Origin: Lingula anatina
Lineage: Eukaryota > Brachiopoda > Lingulata > Lingulida > Lingulidae
DNA length: 64,000 nt
Direction: 5' to 3'
Assembly: GCF_001039355.2 (NCBI RefSeq)
Contig: NW_019776024.1
Location: 474,440-538,439 of the forward strand
A model generated the notes under the pieces. The model had not been told where the DNA came from. It saw only the letters and a program-made list of their open reading frames with translations, and did no database searches. A program made the position numbers and the translations under genes. Positions 1 through 10,956 of the stretch are shown piece by piece. Position 1 is the first letter of the stretch. Every line of letters starts with the position of its first letter.

Positions 1-3000
1 CAGAGCTTCAGAAACAAGTAAGGATTTATTTAAGTAAACATAATGTATAATAAATGTCTGTGAATTGTTTGCAGGTGTGATTTCCTTGTCTAATGGGGCC
101 ATTGTAAATTGTTTAAATCTAAAAAAAATATAATTGAAGACAATTTTTCATTACAGATTTGCATTTGTAAAGGGCCAGGATAAGTGTTCTTCCTGTGGGT
201 TTCCACTGATGACCAGAACATTCCATGTGTTTCCTTGCATGCATAAGTTCCACACAGATTGTCTTACTACTGAGGTAACGTACCAGGGGTGTCATACTAT
301 TACTGGAGTTGTTTTCTCTAAAAGTATTTGCATTCCAGTGACTTGAACACTGTACTTGAGTTTACTGTGCTTACTACAGTTATGCTAGATCATTGAATAA
401 AGGCTTTCCCTCTAATTTGAAGCATTGGAGTTGTGATGGAAACACATAATTTACTTAATTTTTTAAAACTCCATTTTAATTTGTTTTGTCATTCTTTCAA
501 TTCCATTAAATGAATGAGTGAATTAAAATATTAATCCTGGGGAAACTTTTCAATGTTATGCAGCAATATTGAAGACATTTTATCTACAAGAACGGCATTG
601 TCCTCCTTGAAATACTTAACATGTTATCAAATTCAAAGTACTTCTTCTAAATTACACTTGTGTATGTAAAACAGAACTGGCATTTTAGAAGAAAGTGTTG
701 TATATTTTCTTACAGTTAAACATTTTAAAGTGAGTTGTAGCAATGAATTCTTCAAACCAAAGTTGTTTTTGTTATGACATTCAGGTATTGCCCCATCTGA
801 GTACTATTAAAAGAACACAAGTTGAAGACTTGCAGAGAAAGTTGGCATCTTCCAAAGAAGATCCCACCATGGCCATTCCAGAGTTAAAACAAAATTTAAC
901 AGGTACACAGGCAGATCTAAGGGTGAGTGCAAAATTGCCTTTTATTAATTTTTTTTTTAAAACAAAATCGAAGATTCACAATTTCTTATCTGAATTGGAA
1001 ATAATCTGTATGGCGTGGAATGAAGAGGTTGGTATTAGAATAAAGAGTGGGAATGGTGATATACCCACTTAACTTAATGGCAAGAGCACTTTAGGTTGAG
1101 TAACACTTCATTATAAGAAGGCTGGTAAGCATAATTTTGTCATGCAAGCAGCTCTTAATTGGATTATTATTGCTAGTGACAGTTATGTAAATACAATACA
1201 AATATGAAAACACTCCACACTGCAACTGTGTATTGTATAAAAGTTTTTGTGTTATGTTAATGTGCCTGTATTGGTCTTCTGCCAAAAAAGAAAAGAGTAA
1301 CCGTCTTGCGATTTCTTAGTGGTTTGGATGACAAATTTCTAATATCACCTAGCATTGTTGATTAATAATTTACATGTGTATGATTTTTTTTTATTAAGTT
1401 GTTCTTTTAACCAGTCTGTGAGAAGACCATGTTTGTTTCATACGCACACCAGGTTAACAATTAAGCACAGTGATATATTTTATGACCACCTTTTTTCCAA
1501 AAAAAAAAGTCGGCCACTAAAGATTGCTTAAACTTTTCTGTAGCTTAGTTGCAGACTGTATTGTCAGATAGCTTCCATATCTATGTAGTCTTACCTCTGA
1601 CCTTCGCAATACAATATGAGCATCCATAAATAAACCAATTGGTGTCATAGCTATAAGGCAATCCACTTGTTTTCCACATTTTTTACACAAACTCTCTCAG
1701 TCATGTATATATGTATGGATTATCTTTAATTTTTAAACTTTGTCTTCATACCATTTAATTATTAATGACTAATGATTAATAATTAAAATAATACAGCACT
1801 CTACTTTTCTAAATTGTGCCATATAGATTATACTTTTTTCAATTTCCCATAAGACAACAGAAAATGTGCTAAAATAAGAAGTTTCTTTTAAACACCTAGA
1901 GTTAACTGATTGTGAACTTAAGCTTATTAAGGCTAGGCATATGTATTTGCATTTTGTGTGGACTTTTAGACTGTTGATTTTTGGCTATGTTACACAACAT
2001 GTATAGAAGATGCCTAACTAGAAGATAGAGTGAACAAGTGCATTTAGCTCATTGTCTTAAATGTAAACCACTTGAAGTCAGGGGATCAAAGCAGAGTAGT
2101 TTAAAAGATTGTCTGCAGCAATGTGAAACTTAGGGTACAGCGAAAAACTTGAATATGGTGGTCTTGAAATTTTTTAACAGAAGATGATTTTCTGCGTATG
2201 TCAATTTTTTTTCATATTGGAAAATTTGTCACAGTTCAAAATAGGCTTGTGTCAGATTTGACAATTTTGTTGTCATGCAATATCTCGTTGCACTCCAAAT
2301 TCAAAGTTGGTATACAAGTGGATAAGAGATTACTCTAATACATATGTGAGGTATACCTAATACAGTAAAATAACATAAGTAAGTATTAGTCATAATTATG
2401 TCAAGAACACAGTGCATTGCATTAAATATGCCTGCTATCATGATAGATGGGTAATTAATATTGCTGTTCATGAATTATTTATGGCTTGCTTTATTGATCA
2501 TACAGTGTTGACTGCTCTTTATTTCTCATGCTAGGCATCCCTGGATGAAATAGTGGCGACAGAGTGTGTATTTTGTGGTGAATACATGATCAAGTAAGTA
2601 GTCTCTTTTAATTGTCTCATCATGCAAATAGACATCACGCATTTATTGACCAAAAAATTAATATTTTGGAAATAAATGTTTCCTAATCTATATGCAGGCT
2701 ATCGAGATGTGGAAATATTTGATCCACATTTTTGTGATAATATGCTATCCTCCATTCTTAAGAAAAAAGAGAAAGAAAGAAAAAATAGAAAGAAAATGAA
2801 AAGTTTTTTTTTTTCATTATGCACTCACTTACCAAAAAAATATATATATTTTGAAAAAAGAGGTTTTCTGTTTCTGGTCTAAACTATATCATGTGAATGT
2901 GCTTTAACATCAGTATACATACTAAAAATAATTCAGGCCATCCTTAAAAATATTTAATCCATATTTTTGCGGTAATAAAATAAAAGGAAGAAAGAAAAGA

Positions 3001-3618
3001 AAAAATATAGAAATTTAAACTTTTTTAATCTTGCAGTTTAAGGCATTTTAAAATAAATTATGAGTCTTGTTTGCATGTTTGCTCCCTTTGGAGAATGGAT
3101 GAAAGTTTGAATTCTGTGAAATAGCTCTGTGTCTCAAAGTATTGCTTAATGAAAACAATCGAAATTAAAATTAGAATAACAATTATCTTTTTGAAGGGTA
3201 TTTCCTCTCCTCACCCCGACCCTCCCTTTCTTGTGACCTATACTGAATATTAATGAAAAGAGGCTAGTGAGTGCTATGAATGTCCTAGAAAGAGAGCCCT
3301 ATTAAATATGCTTTTCAGTTGCAGTCGCTACTTTTCATACTTGCATGGACTTGCAAATATGTCACTGGCTTGTGATTTTAATCTTATGTCTTAAACCAGA
3401 ATTTTCCATTTGAATTTGTCTACATACAGGTCTCATGATTCTTCCTATTTGAAATTTTGATTTAATTTAAAAGCTCTCCCTTCTGAAATTATTATAGATG
3501 TCACATATGAATGAGAAGTAAAATTGTTTTATTTTGTTCATTTTGTCTTTGTAGGAGCATAGACTTGCCTTTCATCAAAACAGAGGAGTATGATGATGTC
3601 ATGAAGACATGGTTATAG
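1..3618 (+). CDS. VPS18: VPS18, C-terminal part (5' end outside window)
   Basis: C-terminal end of the VPS18 subunit of the HOPS/CORVET tethering complexes, which act in endosome and lysosome fusion on the cytosolic membrane face. Exons read here: 1-17, 157-274, 785-922, 2535-2593 and 3555-3618 (stop TAG 3616-3618); all junctions are GT-AG and keep frame. The RING-H2 signature is visible: GQDKCSSCG, then FPCMHKFHTDC in exon 157-274, and the distal pair TECVFCGEYM in exon 2535-2593. The end SIDLPFIKTEEYDD..WL matches the VPS18 C-terminus as I know it. The beta-propeller and clathrin-repeat part lies left of the window. The region between the RING halves (785-922) is helical and charged, as in the family. 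Introns are 140 to 1612 bp and AT-rich, with no gene seen inside them. Identity is secure from order and motifs. Confidence 0.93.
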
Positions 3619-3691
3619 CTTATAGGACAGAAGATTATTTATATTTAGAGATGGATGGACTGAATAATGCTGATACAATTTGTGAAATGAA

Positions 3692-3697
3692 AATAAA
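3692..3697 (+). terminator. Poly(A) signal candidate of VPS18
   Basis: AATAAA lies 74 bases after the VPS18 stop codon. It is in the expected place for a short 3' UTR, but several other AT-rich near matches follow. Confidence 0.5.
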
Positions 3698-4849
3698 CAA
3701 TGTGTTTTAAGATTAAAATTAAAGAGACAAATAGAACCTAAGATCTGAAAATAGGACTCACGTGGACTTTAAATTTTAATTTATATTTTATATTGCTATA
3801 AAATTACTGACAGAAAATGAATTCATCCAGTTATATGTGACAGCTGCTATTATAATAGTCAAAGACTTATTCAGACCAGTGCGCGTATCAGCATACTATT
3901 TATTGTTGCATGGTAGCTAATTATCATTGTTGACAGATTTGGTGCAAGTCATTTCAAATAGAACTTTTTTCTGTATTTGTTTGACTTTTACAATAAGCCA
4001 ACCTTCTAGCTGGTAAAGATAACACGAGAACCTCATAAATAAAAGTTTGCCTAATTTATTCCATGCACAGAGAAAAAAAGAAAGTGAATGGACTCCTGTT
4101 GTCTCTGACTGTCCATTTATCAATGGGCGTTATCTTCTTTTTGCAACGCCTGCAGCATTCCGTCAATTGCAACATCCCCTTAAGTGAATATGTTTGCTAC
4201 ACAATCTCCTTTCTTCCATTTATTATTATTATTATTTATTATTATTTATTTTTTTATTTATTTATTTTTTTTTTGTGAACTTTTTAAAAATTAATAATCA
4301 AACATTATTTCCTGGCTGTACCCTTTCTATCAAATTCAAATTAACCTTTAGCAGCTTTATTTGCAATTATTGAAACGATCGTTTTTTTAAATTAATCAAG
4401 TTGAGAAGGGCGAATAAAATTATTTGTTAATGATTGTTTTCGAACGTCGTTTTACCTTTTCAAAATTTGATTATTTTAAATCCTTTTTGCTCCGTTACTT
4501 CTGCGCACGAAGTGTCCAGTGTACCTGCTGAAAAGTCGCTTTTGTATTAAGAAATGTAAAAAAAATGATCAAAATTTATCGCACTAATTCATCAAAATGC
4601 GTCCAGTCCTTTTAAAAACAATTAAAGAACTTCTTGATGAGAAAGACATTCGTATTTATAATTTTTATCGTTAACTTTATATTGATGCTTCAAAGGGGGT
4701 CTAAGTGCATTCAACGCTGCAAAAAAATAAAATCTTCTTTTACTGGCGTTCAAACAGAAATTACTTTTATTTTATTTAAAAAAAATATGTTGCCCACTCG
4801 ATTCCTCGCAATCACTGTCACGCGTAACTGTTTTGTTCACGTAACACCA

Positions 4850-4897
4850 TGACGTTCAACGTAGAGATACGCGTGCATTTCAGTAATAACTACGTCA
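4850..4897 (+). promoter_or_regulatory. Two CRE-like half sites upstream of CATSPER4
   Basis: TGACGTT begins at 4850 and TACGTCA at 4891, 75-122 bases before the CATSPER4 ATG. TGACG-type sites are bound by CREB/CREM/ATF proteins, which drive many spermatid genes in vertebrates. Function here is an inference from two short motifs. Confidence 0.25.
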
Positions 4898-4971
4898 GAC
4901 GTTCTTGACGCTGCTCGCGCACATTCCCTTGGACGTGCCAGCAAACATAGTCTGCCAGATCTACGTTCAAG

Positions 4972-7900
4972 ATGGCGACAACCAACTTCACAACGAAATC
5001 AGAACTGCCACCTCAGCCTAAAAAGACATCTTTCCAAACGGTAACTTGGTTATGCTTATTCGATTCTTTGCGTTACTGGTCTATCCAAAATAGAATCTGT
5101 TTAGCTACAGCGGTAGACCACATCAACTAACGTTTGTGAATCTAGCTATAATCTTAGTGATTCCATAAGACTAAGAGTTGTGAATTTATGCAGTTTACAT
5201 TTCAAGCAATGATTGATATATATGGCGTGCATAAAAATTCTTGATTCTCTTTCAATAAAGGCTGCGAATAAATTCCGGTTGCTTAGTCGTCTTGGTAAAT
5301 CAGATGGAACTAAGAATCAAAATGAAGACGAGTAAGTTAACTTCGGTATTCCCCATCGAACTTCTTATTCTATTTTTTCATCATTAAACGTAGGCCTATA
5401 TTGATTATAAATAATAGAGTTTGCTTATTCCAAATCAGATTTTACGTAACTGTCCCATAATCATTGAGACTTAAAATATATTCACTCATGTCTTTTTTTA
5501 ATCGAAGTCCTCCCAAATGATGTTTTTATCATATCTACAGAGTCCAAGATGTGCAGAGAAGATTTCTTTTCGACGATGCAGCAGTAAGTCTCTTAATAGT
5601 CCAGTTTGAGCAAAATTTGCCACTTAGGGCTTTTTTTTTCACTGTTTAAAATACGTCTAGAATAAGGCACATTTTGTGTCAAATCATGCAGCGTCACAAT
5701 AAAAGGGAGAGAAAAAAATTAACAGCTGAGAAAATGCATTTAGGGGAGACCGGGGCTAGTTGGACCCCGGGGTAAGTTGGCCCCCCGTCAATTTATGAAA
5801 AAGTAACTACGAGGTAAAAAAAGTGGCCACATACTCTTGTAAAGTGACCGTAGCCTACAATACTAAGGAAGTGTCGTACGTTAAAGAGTTTTACTTAAGC
5901 GGTGAGTCCAAATGAACGATTTTTGCACCTAAAAGTAATTTTGTTTAAGAGAATTAAAAATCTATTTTCATAGGCTTTTAATGAAATATAATATATGTAT
6001 AGGGCATCAAACTGAAGCTCAGTGTTTCAAGTTTCACAGAGCTATATCATCGTTGCTCATTCTAGCATCATAAATGGCTGCCATCCTTTAAAATAAAAAA
6101 GGTGCACCCGGGGCTAGTTGGCCCCCTAGACTCGGGGCAAGTTGGACCCTCATGTTACCCACAATCCTTTGCGCGCAACGCTGTTTGAAATAAACAAGTT
6201 GGTGAAATTGACAAAGCTTGCCGGTGTTTACCGTCTGATTGATTTTATTTAATTTGCTCTCTGTCTTTTCGAAAATTTATATTAGAAATGTTCTGTTGAT
6301 TGTATGTATTAAAAAGCAAATCCATTGGACCTTCCCAAGAAAAACATTTATTTTGCCTCAATTCATTTTAAAGGGAATTCCCCTTTTTTTAAAGTGTTAT
6401 ATAGGGGATTTTCCTCCCCTCCCTAGCTAGAGATCATTGTTCAAACAAACTCAATGGTTTAAAACTGAACTTGTTACTTTCTTTTAAAACGAAAATTTAT
6501 CATTCGTTTTCATTCATTAAAAATCTGATTTATACCATTATTAATGTATTCTTAATTAAAACAAAACTATTTTATTGATAGATATTTTGGTTCTTGCAAC
6601 ACATACCCCCCCCCCAACGTGACGTACTGAAACCTCAATAAATCTGCCTCATTTGAACTATTTATTCATCAAAGACACTCAAAAATCAGTTTTATAAATT
6701 AAAAATGTATAAAAATGTATTTCAAGGCGTTTACATGGGATATATACTTCATTTTCGTAAAGGGGAGCCAACTTGCCCCGACCATTGGGCCAACTTGCCC
6801 CGTGGCGGGGCAAGTTGGCCCCCTTGACGTCAACTGCGTTTTTTGTCAAATTGTGAGCCATCTGGCATTATATTTGAAAAATAATGACGTTGCATACGTA
6901 GCTTAGTTCATGGGCCTTACTTTAAAACCGGTTCTGTTACTCTAACTCATTCCTAGTTGGCTCTACAAGGCCAAAAGTGTCTAACTGGGCCAACTAGCCC
7001 CGGTCTCCCCTACTAGACAATGCTACTACCACTACTTATACTCTCCCTTAAGCATAACAGTGGAACAACTTACTCGAGCGTGTCCGTTTTTTTTTTTTTT
7101 TTCTCAAATAGTATCGTGCACGATTCTTAAGCAAATTTCAGATATTTCTGCTCAAGTAGAATACCACAGTAATGTATGACAACCATTCAAAATTTTCAAA
7201 TGTTTTGCACTTACTTACACAGTTACGACCAGGTGCATCCATCAAAGAACTGTTCAAGTCCGAGGAACCTCCAGAGATAGACTTTAATGATATTGTTGAC
7301 CTAGATGATGGCACTGTAGAAAACTTTGTCTCCACTCAACTTGTTGGTACAATGTTGGAAAGTTTTGCCTTCCGTATGATGATATTTGGTTTAATTGTAG
7401 TCAATTCGGCACTTATTGGAATCCAAACTGACGAAGTTCTGGTAAGAGCCTTGTATTGAAGCCTATATTGAAAACTTTTACAAGCAACTGGTTTGGTTTC
7501 ATAATTTGCTGTTCCATAACTCTAAGACAAACATGAAATATTAAAGATTTTCAGAAAGTTGCAAACTTTCGAAGTTTTAAGTCAAAAATACACACATTTA
7601 TTAACTATCAGTACATGCTCATTTGTTTAGTGCGTGTTTATACAATTTCTTGCAGTCTGAAAGATACACATTTCTGTTCTCCATCTTCGACCAAGTGGTG
7701 CTTACAATTTTTGCAATGGAGATCCTACTTAAATGGTACAACGGGTTTTGGATATTCTGGAGGGCTGGCTGGAACCTGCTGGATTTCACTATCATATTGG
7801 CTTTGTTACTCGGTCCGAGTAAGTGAATATACTTCTAAACTACTACTATATACTAACAGCTAATCCATACAGTTGTCTTAGTTTGTTTAAGATATAACTT

Positions 7901-10900
7901 TTTGGCCATTATTCGATGTCATTATCTTAAATCAAGAGGATACGAAAAAATCTATCGCACCCGTCTTTATATTTTATTTAAAACAGACCGAAAAACGTAA
8001 TACGCGTATTTAAATTCATTAATATATTTCATTAAGCTTTGACGTTCCTAAGTAGCAGTCGAATTCTTCGGATACTGAGGGTGTTGAGGGCCTTTAGGAG
8101 CTTGCGAAGTGTGAGCGCCCTATCTGGCTTGTCTCTGGTGGTCCAAACTATTCTGCAGTCCATACCAGGTAACGACATATGCCTATGGACATGTATGGTT
8201 GAAATTAAAAGACCTTGTCTCTTTTTTAAATTTTATAATGGGTATCTTCGCTTTTATGCAATTTCGAAATTCAAATACATTTGACATTATCTTTATTCCT
8301 GTTATATTTCAAAACCTACAGTCATCAAAATCTATCCATAAGTGGCCAACAGGAGTCTTCATTTAGTAACATAAAATCATTTATCCATTTTATCACAGAC
8401 ATGATGAACATAGTCCTACTCCTTTGCATATTGTTGACCATGCTCGGTGTCGCAGGGGTGATGTTATTTGGGAAGACGTTTCCTGAATATTTTGGCGACT
8501 TACCTTCAGGTAAATACCATCTGTGGTGCGGTGCACTTGCTTCAGAACGCTGTTTCCTTGTAGAAATAGTTATAATTTTTTAAGTGTTGCAATAGTTTCT
8601 GTCATCGCTCACTCGTGTACAAACATTTATAAAGGCACGTCGTATATTATTGTGTATTTATCCGTTCTTTTATTTTACTTATTGAAATACATGGACCTTT
8701 TTCCAGCTATATTTACTCTCTTCATCTGCGTAACTCAAGACGGTTGGGTGGGGATCTTTGAAAAATTCAAGGTGAGAATGGAATGTCGATTTCAATTTCA
8801 ACTTCATTTTTCAATTTCAATGAATGCATTAAACCAATATTCGTTGTAGTATTTTTGCTTTAATTTTGAAATCTAGAAAACCTACGAATGTCAAGAACAA
8901 AATCTAGGCAAATGTTTTTCTTTAATATTTAAGCAAATGGGAGGAAGTGTGCACATCGGTGGTGCAATCTACTTCTTCGTGTCTATTATGGTGGGCGCCT
9001 TCGTGTTCGCCAACTTGGTCGTGGCAGTGGTTGTGACAAATCTGGTAGGCATTATTTACTTAGTAATTTTTCACGTTTTAGGTTAATGTGACAAAACGCA
9101 AGTATTCCCGGAAACAATTTTGATATAGATTTGCAACAGATAAAGAACATAAATTTGCAGAATTGCTTAGACTGAAATAATATTTTTTGCTTTGCAAGAA
9201 GCAAGTGCAGCGATAAAGAAAGGGAGGGGCGCTTATTCACAAAACAGACTTACATAGACATGGCTCTACTCTTTGTGAATAAAACATGTTCTCTGCTTTC
9301 AGGAAATGGCCATGCGTGAGTTTCGCGAAGAGTTTGCCGCCATGGAGGACACATTGGCTTCGAGTGTTTATTCCGATGATGACCGTAAATGAATGTTTTT
9401 TTACTTTCCTTTAAGAAACAACACTTTTCTTATTTGTGGCAAAATTTTGCCTTTAAATCTTCACCCATATCTTCGACACAAGTGTACGTTATCTATGCTA
9501 CATTTTTCTTTTTTTCTCAAATTTAGAGGCCTCTGAAGAAGTACCGTTGGTGCGTGTGGAAGAAGCACACAGGAAAATGAATTTGTCATCACAAAGGCCT
9601 CTCCTAGTATCAGTGAGTATCCAACTGTTAGTTTTTAATTTCTCACATTTTTTTACTGCTCATTCGATCAGTCAGTTGAGGAGTAGGCATAATTTGTATT
9701 TCAAATATCAGCACTCAGAATTTTTTAAGCCCATCTTGTCACGAATTAGCATATACGTAAAATACCGTGATACATGTACTGAATTTTCACAATCTCGACA
9801 TTTATCATTGTTATTTTAAAGACGATGCCAGGTTTGTACAACAAAAGAATGGAGCAATACATAATGGTTTTGATGGCGCTAGAGAAGAACTTAGTGGAAT
9901 ATAAACAACTCCGTGAAAAAATAGACGAGGTTGGTATCACTGAAGTATTAACTTGTGGTATGACAATCAGTTATCGCTCTCTCTCTCTCTCTCAAATACA
10001 CGCTTACATATTTTATTAATTACTTAGTGAAAAACACACTTGGTTACTCTGATTTAATGTCTATTGTAATTCTACATGTACATGTACCGATCATTTACAT
10101 CTGTCGTAGATGTCTCACAAATAAAAAAAAACTCACCAACATGAAAATCTGTCCTGCCTAGATTTTGATAAAACTGCATCTTTATTTATTGGTCGATATT
10201 TTTTTTATCTATTTGCATTGTTTTGCTACTCTTTGTATATTCAAAGCTTTGTTTAGAGAATGCATCCACGTACCTGTGAGTGTTATTACATATATTACAT
10301 CGTCTGTTGTCACTAGATTTTCGATGAAGTTTGCGAGGTCAATTCTCGTGACGAAATTTTAGACAACCCTGACCTGCACCACACAGCCCCTATAGACCTA
10401 AGAGTTGTCGGAGTAGGTATAACTCCATTTCTCAAGTGTCAAATCAAAAACAAGACCTAAGTAGCAATCGCATCTTCCTTGCGAATGTTACGCATGCCAT
10501 GGCTACATCATTGACATGAGAAGATATGTAGTTCTCTGTTATTAGGTCTAGTTAGGTACTAGTGTTTTTATTCTCAGACACCAGTTTTAATGTTAAGATA
10601 AGACGTCAAATTTTAAACCAATTCAATACATAAAATGACCCATTTTGTGGCAAATATAAAATGTAATTTCATAATGAACAGCAATCTAATAAGCATATTT
10701 TTATATTGTAGACAAAAGGTGACATCTTGTCCAATATTATGTCCCTGGATAAAGGCCCTGCCAGTAAAGCGGGACAAACAATTCATGATGTGATACGACA
10801 GACGGCCTTAACGATTGTCGGGACGGACAACGCACACCTACGTGCTCCCAGTATAAACACTATGCTGACCGCTAGAGGAAAGCATCATGATTCAGTCGAT

Positions 10901-10915
10901 AAAAAGAACGCCTGA
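4972..10915 (+). CDS. CATSPER4: CATSPER4, sperm cation channel pore subunit
   Basis: One of the four pore subunits of the sperm-tail CatSper Ca2+ channel. Fourteen exons, all joining in frame to 519 residues: 4972-5040, 5261-5331, 5541-5583, 7223-7441, 7656-7818, 8037-8168, 8399-8509, 8707-8771, 8934-9044, 9303-9384, 9527-9612, 9822-9929, 10317-10412, 10712-10915. It has a single six-helix domain. S1 is in exon 7223-7441; S2-S3 are in 7656-7818. The S4 sensor in 8037-8168 has arginine at every third position (RILRILRVLRAFRSLR). The pore loop TQDGW is in 8707-8771, and S6 in 8934-9044 continues into VVTNLEMAMREF. Single-domain layout, the T-x-D-x-W filter and IGGAIYFF after the pore favour CATSPER4 over CATSPER1-3. 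The C-terminal tail is acidic, then helical. Start chosen at the first in-frame ATG, with splice phases consistent. Intron 3 is mostly a transposon remnant. Confidence 0.9.
5743..7010. mobile_element. Non-autonomous DNA transposon with terminal inverted repeats, in CATSPER4 intron 3
   Basis: The left end GGGGAGACCGGGGCTAGTT (5743) recurs as its reverse complement at the right end (finishing at 7010), with at least 20 matching bases. Each end is flanked by TA (5741-5742 and 7011-7012). The ends and interior carry many copies of a CGGGGCAAGTTGGCCC-like unit in both orientations (about 5765, 6109, 6133, 6764, 6787, 6806). The longest open frames are about 63 codons with no transposase motif, so the copy is non-autonomous or decayed. 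TA flanks are typical of Tc1/mariner-type insertion, but that assignment is inference. The element fills 1268 of the intron's 1639 bases. Confidence 0.8.
6787..6821. repeat. Perfect 16-bp hairpin inside the transposon remnant
   Basis: Arms GGGCCAACTTGCCCCG (6787-6802) and its exact reverse complement (6806-6821) are separated by TGG. The arms are the same unit found near the element ends, so this is a subterminal-repeat palindrome rather than a terminator. Confidence 0.85.
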
Positions 10916-10950
10916 AAGCCTACACGTACACAGACGATACAATATGGCAT

Positions 10951-10956
10951 AATAAA
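10951..10956 (+). terminator. Poly(A) signal candidate of CATSPER4
   Basis: AATAAA lies 36 bases after the CATSPER4 stop codon, followed by AT-rich sequence. Confidence 0.55.

Larger units (their letters stand above)
3619..4971. other. Intergenic region between VPS18 and CATSPER4
   Basis: Holds the VPS18 3' UTR and then AT-rich sequence with an ATT/TTTA simple repeat around 4216-4275. The last 120 bases before the CATSPER4 start are less AT-rich and contain CpGs, which fits a promoter or 5' UTR. I see no open frame here that resembles a known protein. Confidence 0.6.
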
